Assembly: GCA_001598975.1 (NCBI GenBank)
Contig: BBXU01002649.1
Span: 1 to 60,904 of the forward strand
Source of the DNA: Parachlorella kessleri
Lineage: Eukaryota; Chlorophyta; Trebouxiophyceae; Chlorellales; Chlorellaceae
Direction of reading: 5' to 3'
DNA length: 60,904 bases
This document shows, in pieces, positions 12,501 to 24,666 of this stretch. The position numbers and the translations under genes were made by a program. The notes beneath the pieces are model-generated. The model was given only the letters and a program-made list of their open reading frames with translations, made no database searches and was not told the DNA's origin. How positions within the stretch are numbered: position 1 is the stretch's first letter; each line of letters opens with the position of its first letter.

Positions 12501-15500
12501 CACTGCTTCTTGGCATAATGGTAGACTGCAGAAACCCTCCATGCCTGCAGCGAGCGCCTGATCTTGTAGCGTTGCATGTACCGCACTGGGCGGCTCTCGA
12601 TATGGCGCACCTGCACCAAGCCACCAACCGAGACACTCGTGCCTCAGCAACTGGCCCTTGAGGGCTGGAGCTGCTGGCCACAGTGCCCCAAAGTGTGTTT
12701 CGTACATAGTTTCAATCATACACCGCAGCTTCTCTAGCAGACCCCTCCTTACTGCAACACCAAACTGTCATGAACTGCCCCCTGTGCACACCTCAGTGGC
12801 CAGAAGCTGAAGCTGCTTATCTTTCAAGGCCAGCTGCGTTTTCCAGCGTCGGTCTAGGCAGAGCTGAGCCCAGCTCTTGAAGCAACGCTGAGCACAGTGC
12901 CGGGCCAGGATGGAGCGGACCTGCAGGGAAACCAAACTTATACCAGAAAACACTGCACACCACCTAGGATTCCAAGCCCATGACACAGAGTAGAACGGGT
13001 AGCCACTGCCACCGACACTGCTTCTGCAAGAGGAAGGCAATGCAGCGATGCTGTACATCCACGGTAGACAGGCACCCGCCCGCCACGGGGAAGGCTATCT
13101 GGGACCAGCATGGAGCAGACGCCTAGAGTCAGCCCGCTTTCGTACCTGCTGTACAGCCAGCTTTTGGTGTGTCTCATGTCCCGCCTGCAGCAACCACTCC
13201 TGGGTGCAGCGACGCAGCACACCCCACTGAACCTTCCTCAAAATCTGCTGCTGCCGCTGTTTCTGCAGTGCCCGGATGTCCCTAACATTTTTCCAGGCCT
13301 GAAGGCAGGTAATGTACTACAATGAGCTAGCGGTGACCCTCGGAGTGGCTTCACACAAATGGAACACATGGTGGCCATGACTGTCCCTTGGTACTTGTCT
13401 ACTGATCTTTCACCAAGCATAGGGGCCCATCGACATGGCACACATTGCCGAGCATGGCAACCCAAAGGTAGATTGGTTAGAGCACCAGAGGAAGTGGTGC
13501 CCTGATCATCCAGCCTGGATGATGTCACCTATAGCCACTCACATAGAAGGCACGCTGTAGCACAGCCTGCTCCACTGCCAACGCCTGGCGCTCGAACACA
13601 CGCTGGCTGTGCATGATGGCGGCCTGCACCTTGGCCGACATGCCGGCCAGGCTGCTGAGCTGCTGGGCCGCAAGCTTGGCTGGCAGTGCATCAGCCGCGC
13701 TCAGCGGGCCGCTGCCCTGGCCATGGGAGCGCTGCCGTGATGCCTTGCCATATATGTCAGCGCCCTGCGCCAGCGCCTGCATGAGGGCGGGGAGCGAAGG
13801 GCATTGCCTGCTTAGCAGCGTACAGTGTACGGTGGTGCTGCAGCTCTCATCTGGGACTACCCTGGTAAGCACAGCTTACTATCACTCCCACAAAGCGCAG
13901 AATCCTAGTGGGTAAGACCAGCAGAACAGTGGCGCACACCTGCATCGCCTCAGCGGGATCCCACTCTCGGTGCCTGGGGCGGCTCTCCCTGGGGCTCAGG
14001 CCGCTGCTCAGGCTGCCGCTGGTCAGCCCATCCTCATAGTAGCTGTCCTCCATGTGGGTCTTGCCCCAGCAGCTCAGGTCACCATCAAAGGAGCGGCCGG
14101 CATCCGAGGGCTGGTGTGACAGATGTGGCTGGGGCTTTCTAGTAGCTGTCGAGCGCTGCTGCATTTGAGCCTGCTGCTGGGTGCTGCTTGGAGCGGAGCA
14201 CTTTGCGTCACATGCTTTACCCTGCATGTCCTGCGTTTTGTGCTGCTGCCGTGGTGGCTGGTTTGAGGAAGGCACAGTTTCGGCGGCCACTGAGGCAGGG
14301 ATTCCAGGAGGCAGCGGCAGGCGGGGCAGCGCAGTGGTTGGCTCAATCCTACGCTTTCCAGCCTTTTGCAGATCCTCGCTAGGTGGCATGTTAGGGCCCG
14401 CAACCTCAGTTTGGGTACCAGAGGACGCCTGCTCTGCAGCTGGCAGCTGAGCCAGCGGCTCAGATGCTGTGGCCGCTGCTGCCGCCCGTGGCACAGGGGT
14501 TCCCTGGCTTGGGGGACCAGCCAAGGATGCTCGCGGCACGGCTGCCGCTGCAGGTTCTGGCGCTGGCCTTTCTGTCCTAGCCTGGTTTGCCTGTGCACCA
14601 GAGCCAAATTGCTCCACGTTCCCTGCAGAGACTGTTATGGAGACATTGTTGGCGGTCACCTGCAGGCGCGCACTGTCTTCCACCTGACCTTGCATGTTTG
14701 CTGCGGTTGCAAACTGCGGCACCGGAGCCACAGGGGTCACTTGGACATGCTGGGGCTGCTGCTGCTGCTGCTGCTGGTGGTACGCCTGAGCGGCTTGCTG
14801 CCAAGGCTGCGTAGGAACAACACTGGGTGCAGCCTCATAGGCAGCAGGGTGCCCGCTAGGTGGATAAGGTGCTGGAGAAGGCTGGCTGCTTGCGTAGTGT
14901 GAGGGTGGCTGCTGCACAAGTTGTGCTTGCTGCAGCCCCAATGGCTGGCTGAAATTGGACTGCCATCCTCCATGGGCATATCTGTGCTGTCCATCCTGCC
15001 CATACGATGCCTGTAGGTAAGGACCAGGATATGGCACCCCAGGGCTTGCTGCGAAGTTCTGAAAGCTGGGCGATAGATAGTTGCTATTTTGTGCTGCTGC
15101 CCCAATGCCGTCTTGGGGGGGACATGACGGGATGCCCTCCGGTTGCATGGGGGGGCTGGGAGCATAAGCTGCAGCTGTTCTGGGGTTTGACCACGCTGGG
15201 TAGTGGGTTTGCTGTCCTTCTTGAGGCGGCGCCAGGTATTGGGAGCGTGCATGGCCGTAAGGCTGACAGCGGCTGGGACTGATTGCATAACCCGGGGCCT
15301 GGGGTGGTTGTGGACTCCATTGAGCAGCCGCCTCGTTCCCTAAAGTCATATCATCTTCATCGTCTGCGCCATCTTGCGGCGCAGTGCCAGCAAATCGCAC
15401 CCTCCTTCCTATTCTGCTCTGCTTGATTGCTGGCTTTGGGCTGGCAAGCACTCGCCTGCTAGGGCTGCGAGGACTGCCTGGGTGCTCCAGGCGATATTCT

Positions 15501-15562
15501 GCTTCACCATTTGGAGAGGTGCGCACAACTAGAGTTGAGTGGAAGGGCAAGTGGCTGCCCAT
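9562..15562 (-). CDS. Sfi1-like centrin-binding-repeat / coiled-coil protein
   Basis: Thirteen exons on the minus strand: 15562-13940, 13776-13543, 13298-13146, 12920-12792, 12610-12441, 12269-12069, 11894-11697, 11369-11242, 11013-10888, 10720-10629, 10398-10321, 10011-9893, 9655-9562 (about 1114 residues). The first 540 residues are disordered and Pro/Gln/Ser-rich. The middle has about nine helical units with an anchoring tryptophan: CTQEWLL, CFKSWAQL, SLQAWRV, CCTAWRRS, RALGGW, VLQGWQQH, KALYGWRAF. These match the Sfi1 repeat, which binds centrin at spindle poles and basal bodies. A coiled coil (LTERLQEENAHLKQD; LLALVQRLQEQQRQQ) and a short Ser/Pro/Arg tail follow. The junction between exons 6 and 7 is uncertain: the donor after 12069 keeps frame, while the longer exon running to 11990 reads well but then needs another small exon. 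Sfi1 family membership is by pattern only. Confidence 0.65.
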
Positions 15563-16104
15563 CAGTTAGCTGCCCCAAGTTAATACTAAGAAACAGGGTG
15601 TGCCGGCACCCAACCTGCAAAAGCAGCGTGGAACTCTGCTGGATTGATCCGTTGGGCAGACAAGTGAAGGGCTAGCGGGCCAGAACTGCCCTGGCTTCAG
15701 AGATGTACGGGCTGACTGCCTTCTGGTGTAGCTTTTGCCCAGCGGCCGACGGCACGGGATATAGGTTGTCACCTGAAACAAGCTTGAGTATTAATCTTAT
15801 AAAGTTGAAGCTCGAGCAGCTCGGGCGAGTACAAGTGAGCTTTTGCTGACTACGCCCACAGAAGTATCAACAGTTTGTTGTCTGCACACTGTGTAGAGGG
15901 CAATGAATAACAGCACTACAACCCACTCGGGTGTGGGTGAGCTGGAAGCGCCGGCGGGAACGTAATACAGGCTGCCCCGATTTCTTTAGTTTGCTTTGGA
16001 CTTTAATAAGATATTAGCATATGTGCGCTCTTCAGCTCTACCCTCACTTACCATCACATTCATTATACACACAGATAGGTTGATCAGCCCCACTCCTGCT
16101 TTCC
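15563..16104. promoter_or_regulatory. Divergent promoter region (Sfi1-like / PAC1-like)
   Basis: 542 bp separate two head-to-head start codons, and I see no exon between them. A TATAAA (15798-15803, plus strand) may serve the rightward gene. The role is inferred from position only. Confidence 0.4.
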
Positions 16105-18144
16105 ATGGTGCTCCTTGAGGATCCCATAACTGCAGACCCCACCTCGCGCTTGCTGACAGAGGAGGATGAAGAGCTCGCCCAGAAGATGGTTGATCAGTAT
16201 ACTGTGGCGCCTTCCTTTGAGGTGGGCAACCATTGCAAGTAGAACCTACCCAGCCAGGTGTCCTATGGAGCACGCAGCGTAGGGGTTGGCTGCGTGGACG
16301 CACCAACCGGGTTGGTGCGCGCTGTCCGCAGGGTGTGGAAGAAGCCTCGATAAGCAAGACTGTGGTAAGGATTGGCTTCTTTGTTAACAATAGCACGCAA
16401 CGTGAACAGTTGGAGAGGTTGGGGTGATTGGTACTGACAGGGCTGGAAGCAGTTCGTTCTGGGTCTTGCAGGAGCCCTAACTTGTCAGGTCTTCCCCCGC
16501 TTGTTTCTTCCCTTACATGAAGCAGTTCTCCTTGCGTGTGGTTAACCGAGCTTCCCACCGTGGTACAGGTATTCCTTCTGGGCCCTTCAGCAGCACTGTT
16601 GGCCTCCACGCTCTTCCAGCAAGCAAAGGTGGGAAGCTACCCATCTGTACCATTAAGAGTTGGTACTTGGATCTTGTGGTTTGTGGACATAGTACACCCT
16701 GGCTTGTTGTTGGCCCCACTTGGGGGACTCACGGCAGCATGGTCAGGTGGCGGTACGCTGGTAGACTAGACTAGACCCATCTGTGCATACTTGGGACACT
16801 GACTGCATCCCTGGGAGGCGGCATCCATAGGCAGTGCGTGCACATTGATATTTATTCAGGGTGGCTGGTTGTGCAAACAGAGTTGCAGGCGAGCTGCGGT
16901 GACAGGGGCAATGCACTTATGCTCTGGTTCTTGCCTGAGTAGTAATTGCACTTCTCAGCTTGTTATCTAGCTATGTAAAGGTCCCTCAGCTCCTGGCTTG
17001 CCAACCACTGAATTTTGTTCCTCTCACAGGCATTGGGCACGATCTCAGTACCCGAGCTGCAACGGCTGCGGTCCCCTTATGATGAAGAGTATGGCGGGCG
17101 GACAGTCATACACAAGTCCTTAATACTTAGGTTGGTGGTCAGCACCCATTTGCTTTGTTGTTGCAACATGCGCAGTATAGAGACACTTCTGAGGGGCGAA
17201 CCATGTGATTGCTGAACGGGTCTGCAGTTGCCAATGTTCTCGCACGGAGAAAGCGCAGAGGCTGCAAAATGGCTGGTGCTAGTGCACTTTCCTGCAGTCT
17301 GTCTGAGGAGATCGTCCTGGTCGTCAGTGACAAGCCCCTGCCGCCAGAGCAAGCAGCGACATGGGCAGATGCTGCTTGCGCAGCTCTACAGCCAGCAGCG
17401 GTTGTTATAACAACGACGATCCCGGTGAGTAGTCATGCTGTAGTTTTTAACCCAATCACGGTGGCAACTGTGGTGCGTTACACTTTGAGGCCCAGCTTGG
17501 TACGCCGCTCTTAGCCATAGGCGCGCAGAAGCAGCAAGTGGCCAGCCTGCCGGGTGGGTGCAGCATAGATGGGCCTGCGTGGTAGCTGCTGATGGTGGCG
17601 GGCTATTCAAATTGAGGAGAGGTAGGGGTGAGCTGTTTGTGAAATAGCTGGATGCAGTTATTATTCTCTGGGTGGCAGTGTTGGTGCCGACAACCCCAAC
17701 TTGCTGCTTTGTGTACAGGCCATGGAGTATCGCGGCCCTGGCAGCCCTGCAGATGAAGACCTCATATACTCCCTGGCAAGCCCCGCCGCAACAGCCCCGG
17801 CACCCCCCAGCAGCGGCAGCAGGAGCGTTAGAGGCAGCAGCCGGGGGGCGCCTCCCCCGCTGCCCCCAGGCAGTTTGTTGGGCGGGCTGCCGGCAGCCCT
17901 ACTGGTGCACTGTGTGCAGCAGGAGCTGCCAGCAGAAGCAGTGGTAGGGGTGCAGCTGGGCCCAGCCCCTGATGCCAAGTTTGTGCATAGCCTTGCGGAG
18001 GGGCTGCTGGGGGCGCTGGAGGCTAGGGTTGGTAGGCAGCTGGGGCCACCCCTTGTGCTCGGCGGAGCAGAGCTTCTGCCTGCCCTGAAAGCCGCCGTCG
18101 ACAAGTTGTACCGCGGCTCTGTCAGCAACTCAATATTCATCTAG
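16105..18144 (+). CDS. Probable proteasome assembly chaperone 1 (PAC1/PSMG1-like)
   Basis: Six exons join in phase: 16105-16221, 16332-16364, 16569-16628, 17030-17130, 17298-17424, 17719-18144, giving 287 residues. The N-terminus is acidic (LLTEEDEELAQKM). It is followed by a hydrophobic strand (VFLLGPSAALLAS), a second core strand (EEIVLVVSDKPLP), the block AAVVITTTIP-AMEYRGPG, and a C-terminal block (GGLPAALLVHCVQ ... DAKFVHSLAEGLLGAL). The order and spacing resemble plant PAC1 proteins as I remember them, where a similar GL-AALL block precedes a stretch ending in a short helix. PAC1 with PAC2 helps assemble the 20S alpha ring. Residues about 166-190 are a Ser/Pro/Gly-rich insert. The assignment rests on recollected similarity without a search; the gene model itself is firm. 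Confidence 0.55.
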
Positions 18145-18332
18145 CCCCTGTGTGCCTTCGCCTTTGTCCACCGTTGCTGCGCTCCTCTAGGAACAGAGTC
18201 TACACTTGTCATCGTCTGCTTGCACCTGGACCTTCTTAACGGTCTACCACCGATTTCCACCGAGGTGTTGCTGGGTGGTTGACAAAACCGAACCTTCAGA
18301 TGGTGCACATGAATTGTACTGGCACATTTATG

Positions 18333-21198
18333 TCAGACAGAAGCCTTCAGCTGGGCCAGGTGCTCTGTATGTCGTGCCAGCAGAGCCGCTCTCAATGCCT
18401 TGGGGGCCTCGGAGATGCCTCTGAAGGACGGGAAGAAGTTGACGTCAATCACAACCAGCTCGCCTGCAGACCAGAGAACGCCGGCCTGAGGGCTGGTTCT
18501 CAGCGAGCTCTTCAGCAGTGCAGAGCACCGGCTGGGACGCCTATGCCTGTCCGCCATGGTGCCAAGCACACTGCCAGGGTGCAGTAGGAGGTAGAAGACA
18601 TGCATAGACTTTCCTGCATAGTCCTTCTGCATCCAGCCCAGTCAGTCCAGTCCAGCCTAGCTCTACTCCCTGTTTCCACTACCTGCCACCCATGTTAATA
18701 GGCCATCGCGGCCCTTGCAAGCTCACCCGTGCTTGTGCTGACCACGTCATACCCAAACAGCGTCAGCTGCAGCTGCCGCCGCAGCAGGTCGGCCAGAAGC
18801 TCGACGGTGCCCTGCCGCAGCTCCCTACTCTGCTGTTTACCCCCTTTGCTGGCTCCGGAGGCAGAAGACGCTCCTGCTGGCTCCTGCCCAGGAGCTGCTG
18901 CTGACCAAGGGAGGGCTGTGGGCAGAGATTTCAGGCTGTCGAAGCCTATGCAAGATGGGATGCCAGTGTCCTCAGAGGAATTGGCTAGCTGTTCAACCAG
19001 CGGCTGCAAGTCGGGCGTGGACTTGCGTTGGGTCATGAAAACCTGCAGAAGCCAGCTAGGCTACCTGTTCCGACTGTTACCAGCAGGCAGATGGACAAGC
19101 ACACCAGAGGCCAATGTTAGGACGCCTGCTGGAGGGCGGTCCATGGTATGTGGAAAAAACATGGTTCAAGTTGAGCCTTTTATGCAGCCTTGCAGAGCAC
19201 TGCTTGAACAGGAAGTCCCGCATTAATTGCGCCTTCAGGAGAGGTACTCAGTTACCCCCCCCCCCCATCCCCCATGCCCCCCCGGTTTGAGCAGCAGCCA
19301 GCTAAGATTTCGCTCAGTTCGTATCATCTACCTTGTCGCCGGCTACATATGCCTTCCAGACAAGGCCCCCATGGTCTACATACTCCTGGATTACAGCTGG
19401 AAGGGGCACCTCCAGGCCTTGCAATCCATCCCAGTGCAGCAGCAGTGCCATCTGATGGGACTCGGACACACCACATGCCACCTGCAGCAAGTGTAAGGGC
19501 ACCTAGGTTATGCTCTCTCCGTCAGACAGCAGCTGATATAAGGTTGGGTAGTGGAACTTTGATGTCCCTTGGCCAGCTTGCATGGCATCTGATGCAGCAA
19601 ACCATGCTGCAGCGTCAGGTGCCACGGAAAGCTGAGAGTCTCCTGAAAAGGTGTGGCGTAAGCACCACCAACTTACCTCAGCTGCTACAACCTCCGAGCA
19701 AAAGCCAGCATGCATCACGGCCTAGCCTTGCTGCCTTGCGCTTCAGCAACTTTCCTGTGGCTTCACAATTAAAGGCAGCCGCAGCCCTGCTTCTATGAGC
19801 CGCTGTTGCAATCCTGGCTCCAGCTGGTGCACAAGTCTCCAGCGTGGGCTGTGTAGTTGGACGCCGGCCTGCCGGGCCTCCCCAGCAACCCTGTCTAGCA
19901 GCGCGGCCAGGGCTGCACGGTCCATGACGCCCTGCAAATAAAAACAACCGCTGACAGCAGGTCGGCTTGCATTGTTTGGGTTGCTGGAAGAGCAAGCTCA
20001 CGATAGCATATGCTGCATTGTGCTCTCCCATGCAGGGTCACAGGCACCCTCGTCACCTACAGTGAAGTGGATGCTTTGGCTGCCCTGCACTGAAAGCAGG
20101 CGATTGGCAAAATATCCTGGTTCTGGCGGCCAAGAATGACAGCAATTCGGTGCACTGCAAGCATACTTCTTTGCTGGAAGGCCTGCATGCACAGGTAAGC
20201 ACAGGTGCAAGCCAGTAGCAAGGCACCCTCACCTGGACTTGTGGCAGCGGGTCAACAATGCACACCCTTGGCAGCCCTCCCAGTTGCTCATGCAGCCGCA
20301 GCATGTCTGGAGTGAACCCCGGCACGCTGCCGCAGCCGGGCGTTTCCACCAAATAGTCTGTGGGCTTCTGCAGGAGGATGTCAAAAGGCTGCTGCGAGGC
20401 CAGGTTGTGGGTGATGTCTAGTGGCATGAAGCACAGGTTTTCCACCGGCTTCAGGGGCAGCAAGCCTTCCGCAAGCAGGCTCAGCTGCCGTGACCGCTTC
20501 ATGACATACCCCACCACAAGGCAGCCAGGCTGCTGCTGCCGATGAAGCTGGGCTAAGTGTTGCAGCACTGCCAGGGAGGCCTGAGCAGGGTCTTCAGCAG
20601 ACAGGCGTAGCGTGGCGAAGCGTAAGGAGGCCGCGGCTGTTAGCACTGCCTCTGGGGCTGGGCTAAGGCTGACTAGGAAGGAGCTTGTGAACTGTGTGCT
20701 CAGCTGCGCCAAGGCAGACCTGCACATTTATGTGGAAAACAGTTGCTGGGCAGCGGTTGCATAGTGCACAAAGAATTACACCACAGTTTATGGCTTGCCT
20801 GAGTGAGAAGTGCAGCTGGGAAGGTTGGCTGACAAGCAGCGCTATACTGGACTTTGCTGCTATGGGGTGCAGCTCCTGGAACAGGGCTGCCTCCCCTGCC
20901 GACTCGCACTCTAAAATCAGCACAGTAGGGACCTTATGCTGGGCCAAGGTGCTGGCCAGGGCGGAGCCGAGTCGCAGGGACCCTTCAGCAGGGAAAGGGA
21001 TGGCAAGACAACTAGTTAAAAGAGACGGCTACAAGGTACTTGACTCACCGATAGAATAAGCCCAGCCAGTGCAGCACTGCGAGCAACGACGTCTAGCAAA
21101 CCTCCTGCTACAAGCTTTGGGTGTCACTCGATAGCTGTCATCATCCACTTACTGTCATGGCAGCTGTCTTCGCCGCTGATGTGCACGACGACAGACAT
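18333..21198 (-). CDS. Inositol-tetrakisphosphate 1-kinase (ITPK), long ITPK4-like form
   Basis: Seven minus-strand exons: 21198-21153, 20982-20799, 20719-20233, 19931-19755, 19481-19332, 19042-18727, 18463-18333, giving 496 residues. Family landmarks in order: VVGYVMKRSRQ, NLCFMPLDIT with DILLQKPTDYLVE, RVCIVDPL, LPLIVKPQ-VACGVSESHQM (ATP-grasp KP and the SH loop), VIQEYVDHGGLVWKAYVAGD, and the metal-binding VIDVNFFPSF near the C-terminus. ITPKs phosphorylate inositol tris/tetrakis-phosphates on the way to phytate and also equilibrate inositol phosphates. The extra 80-residue N-terminal part before the ATP-grasp region, and the length close to 490, resemble the plant ITPK4 type. Intron 2 starts with GC (GCAAGC). 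Intron 4 appears to start with GA, directly after the KPQ codons (see findings). Its start codon is 224 bp from the divergent SCLY-like gene. Confidence 0.85.
18634..18705 (-). repeat. Dispersed repeat family, copy b
   Basis: On the minus strand: ATTAACATGGGTGGCAGGTA, then GGAAACAGGGAGTAGAGCTAGG and GGACTGACTGGGCTGGATG. It lies inside the last intron of the ITPK gene. Confidence 0.7.
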
Positions 21199-21422
21199 CA
21201 CTGGAACTGATGAATTAGTATACTGTGCCTGCTGTATCTCAGGCCATCCTCATGACCGTCGTCCTGGAACCAAGGCAAAGACTTCCCGGTTGCGCGCTTA
21301 GTCAGCCGTGCGAGGTGCAATCCGCTCGCATTGCCTACCCTGAGTGGGCAACGCAGGGACGGTACTTCTCTATGGGTATCAATTAGGAGAGGGAATATGT
21401 ATGGGTCCATACTGGGGAGGTG
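21199..21422. promoter_or_regulatory. Divergent promoter region (ITPK / SCLY-like)
   Basis: Only 224 bp separate the two start codons, so both genes probably share a bidirectional promoter. I see no clear TATA box. Inferred from spacing only. Confidence 0.4.
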
Positions 21423-24400
21423 ATGTTCATAAGGGCCTTCACTAGATCAGCGGTACCCTTCCCGGAGGCAAAACACAAGCCCGGCTTGGCAGCGAGGAAA
21501 ACTATTGTGAAGCAACTAATTTGCGGTTCCCAGCTCAAGCAGGCCTCCAAATACACACAGCCCAGCATGGACGTCAGACTGCAGCCAGGGCTGGGTGAAG
21601 CGCTACCCCACTTAGCAGACTGTGTCTATCTGGACTACAATGCGACCACTCCAATTTGGCCCCAGGTTAGAGAGCCACCCTTCTGGCAAGCACTTCCGTG
21701 TGCCCCAAGCTTGCCTGCTCCCTAATGTCACAGGCATTTGAGCTTTTTGTAAGGGAAAGGGCCGCTGTGGCATCACTGGACTTTTCAGTGGTCCGTTTTT
21801 CCACCCTTACTGCATCCATTTTTCCAGGTGGCTGAGGAGATGGAGCCATATCTGCATCGTAACTTTGGCAACCCCAGCAGCAGCCACTTCTTTGGAACAC
21901 CTGTACGTTCCACTGACTGGACTTGCATACGGCACATTATGTCACCTGGATTCGAGGGGGTAAAGTGATCACACGGAACGTGCTGCTCTACAAACAGGTT
22001 TTAAGAAGGCTGCCAAGCAACTGCTAGCTCTTCTGCAGCGCAGTGCAAAGCTGCAGTGGAGCTGGCTCGCCAAAGGGTGGCAGACTTGGTGGCGGCTAGC
22101 CCCCAGGAGATCTACTTCACCTCTTGCGGCACAGAGTCAGACAACTGGGCCATCTGGGGAGCGGTCATGGCTGCCAGGTGGGGCTGTGCTGGGGGGAAGG
22201 CTTCCTTGCACGTGCTGCAGCCACTGGCAGTCTTACCCAAGGGGTGAGCTAAGGTCAGGTGCTTCCCTGGGGTACCAGCACCTCTCAAGCTGGTGTCAGC
22301 CGATTGAAACTTGAAGCAACCATGCGGCCCTGCCCTCATTCCGTGGGAGGGGTAAGCCTTGATGTGCGGTGGGTTTGACCCTGTGAGGTTGTCACGTGTT
22401 GCAGGCAGCGGCAGCCAGGCGGACCACCTCCCCATGTGGTGACCAGCTTTATTGAGCACCCCGCAGTGCTAGAAGCCCTCCAGGCCTGGCAGCAGCTGGC
22501 AAGTGGAATCGGTCATGAATGGAGGAAGTGCTCCACCCGGACACCTTAGAGCTGTTCAGAGAGGATCGTTCATAGCCTCTATTGGGGTGCCACTGTGGAC
22601 ATGCTGGTTTGGCATTGTCCTTGCCGAGCTGCGTGCCAGCCCAATACCTGTACCACCTGGCCTGCAGGGGTACCACCCAAGCAGGAATGGGAACACATGA
22701 TAGCCTACTAGGGATGCATGGTGTTTGATGTATAGGTGTTTGTCAACTATCCTGCAGGGCCTCCTGAAGTACACTGCTGTGCCCGTGGATGGCCAGGGGC
22801 TGGTGGACCCAGCAGACGTGGCAGCCGCCGTCACGCCTCACACAGCCCTTGTGACCATCATGCACTCCAACAACGAGGTCGGCAGCCTGCAGCCAATCCG
22901 GGAGATAGCGCAGCTGGCCCGGGACAGAGGAGTGCTGGTACACTCAGATGCAGCGCAGAGCATTGGCAAGGTGCCGGTGGACGTCAAAAAACTGGGAGTG
23001 GACATGCTGACTATTGTAAGTGTTGAGAGGCTTGCTGGCCAGCTGTCGAGGTTGGAATGCTATAAAGAGAGGGGCGCATGCCTGCCGCACCCCATGGCTA
23101 GGCTTGCAGTGCTTGTGAGGAAGGGCCTGGACTTGGAGGCTCTGTAGTACACGTGGCCGTGCTACCTGTTTTTAGCGAGAGAGCTGGCCTCTCTCAGCTT
23201 CCTTCAACACTGCGCTGCCTTTGCACCATCGAGGGAAGTCATTGGTCTGACACCGCAGCAGCGGTTGAGATGCTCTTGCTTACTTGCTTGCAGGTCGGGC
23301 ACAAGTTTGGTGCCCCTAAGGGAGTGGCAGCCCTGTACGTACGGCATAGCGTGCACATAGCAAAGTTCCTGCATGGCGGGGGCCAGGTGGGTGCAGCTAG
23401 TACGCTATATGATAGACACACTGGCCAATGATGTGCCGTGCAGAAGTGAGTTTATGAACACTGGGCTACGGTCCTTGCCTGCCAGGGCCGCAAGATGCCC
23501 CGCAAACAGGTGCTGTTTGTCCTGCTGCTGCTCTAACCCTGCCGACCCTAACGGCAGCCCCACCTTTGGTCCCCGCTCCCCCTGCCAGTGGCCACACTGT
23601 GTGCCCCTACTCATTTGTGCCGGGGGCTCTCACTAGCACCACAGCCTGCTCACCCCAGCATGGCATGTCCCTGCCTGCACCTTCCTTGCAGGAGCGGGGC
23701 AAGAGGGCTGGCACGGAGAATGTGCTCTTACTAGCAGGCCTGGGCAAGGCGGCCGAGATAGCCCAGGAGGAGCTCCAAGAGACTTCCAGGCACATGGCTG
23801 CTATGCGCGATAGGCTGAAGCAGCAGCTGCGAAGCCGGCTTCCACAGGTAGGTGGATACATCAAGTGCCACGGTGTGCTGCAGGCTTGGCGGTATGCCCA
23901 GATGTGCTGCCGCACTTGGCGCTGCCCTGCCTCCAATGTCAGGGCGTGTTGAAGCCAGCGGCAGCTGCTGCTCCTGAGGCGGCTTCTGCATGGCGTGTGC
24001 TGTTGCTGGTATGTGATGGTACCTTTCTCACTCGCCTGCAGGGAATAGAGGCAGGCAGTCATCTGTAATTTACTGGTGAGCTGCACATTGCAGGGCCAGG
24101 ACAACATGCGCAAAGGTTGAGCCCTAGCCCATCCCCGGTCACAACTGTCGCAGGGCATGGTGCGCATCAACGGGCCCACCAACACCGGGCAGCAGCTGCC
24201 CAACACCCTGAGCATCTCCCTAAGGGGGATTTCAGCATCTGGGCTGCTGGGTCAGCTGTCGTCCCAGCTGGCCGCCTCAGCAGGCGCAGCATGCCACAGC
24301 CACGGAGGGCCATCCATCTCTGCTGTCCTGGCAGCCATGCAGGTGTGTGAGCCCACGAGGTCCTTCTTGGTCACCGCCTAGTGTCACATTCATGTGCTGC

Positions 24401-24666
24401 AGCCCTTCCCCTGCAGTGCTAGTCGCTCTTGAAGCAGCATGTGTAATGCTAGGCGCTCACTCTAGTTGCCTCTTGTGTAGTTGTCACCTACTGCATTAGC
24501 CCTTGGCCATGCCCTGGTGCAAGTAGGGCTGGGGCGACTTGCGCAGGTCCCTGAGGAATTTGCTGTTGGAACTCTGCGCCTCAGCTGTGGCCGGCACACC
24601 ACCGCGGCAGAGGTGAACAGGGCAGTGGATCTGATAGTTGGGTACGTGCAAGCGCAAGGAGCTTGA
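21423..24666 (+). CDS. Selenocysteine lyase / cysteine desulfurase-like PLP enzyme (class V aminotransferase fold)
   Basis: Nine exons join in phase: 21423-21665, 21828-21902, 22044-22177, 22405-22498, 22758-23015, 23294-23386, 23692-23847, 24154-24342, 24547-24666 (453 residues, close to animal SCLY). Motifs: [67 protein letters not shown] with the PLP lysine at about residue 272; [16 protein letters not shown]; catalytic Cys about 398 in [19 protein letters not shown]. The AACHS loop matches the selenocysteine-lyase branch rather than the SGSAC loop of NFS1. These enzymes release Se or S plus alanine from Sec or Cys; which substrate is used here cannot be read. Residues 1-48 before a second Met (21567) are basic and could be an organelle-targeting peptide. 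Intron 4 uses a GC donor (GCAAGT at 22499). Confidence 0.8.

Noticed and set aside
12477..12719. Minus-strand frame ETMYETHFGALWP... as an Sfi1-like exon
   Set aside because: The overlapping frame starting at 12610 (HIESRPVRYMQRYKIRRSLQAWRV) carries the repeat signature and fits the phases on both sides; this one does not.
13847..13940. Continuation of the long Sfi1-like first exon past 13940
   Set aside because: A clean CAG|GTGTGC donor at 13940 joins the next exon in phase; the extra residues lack the composition of the rest.
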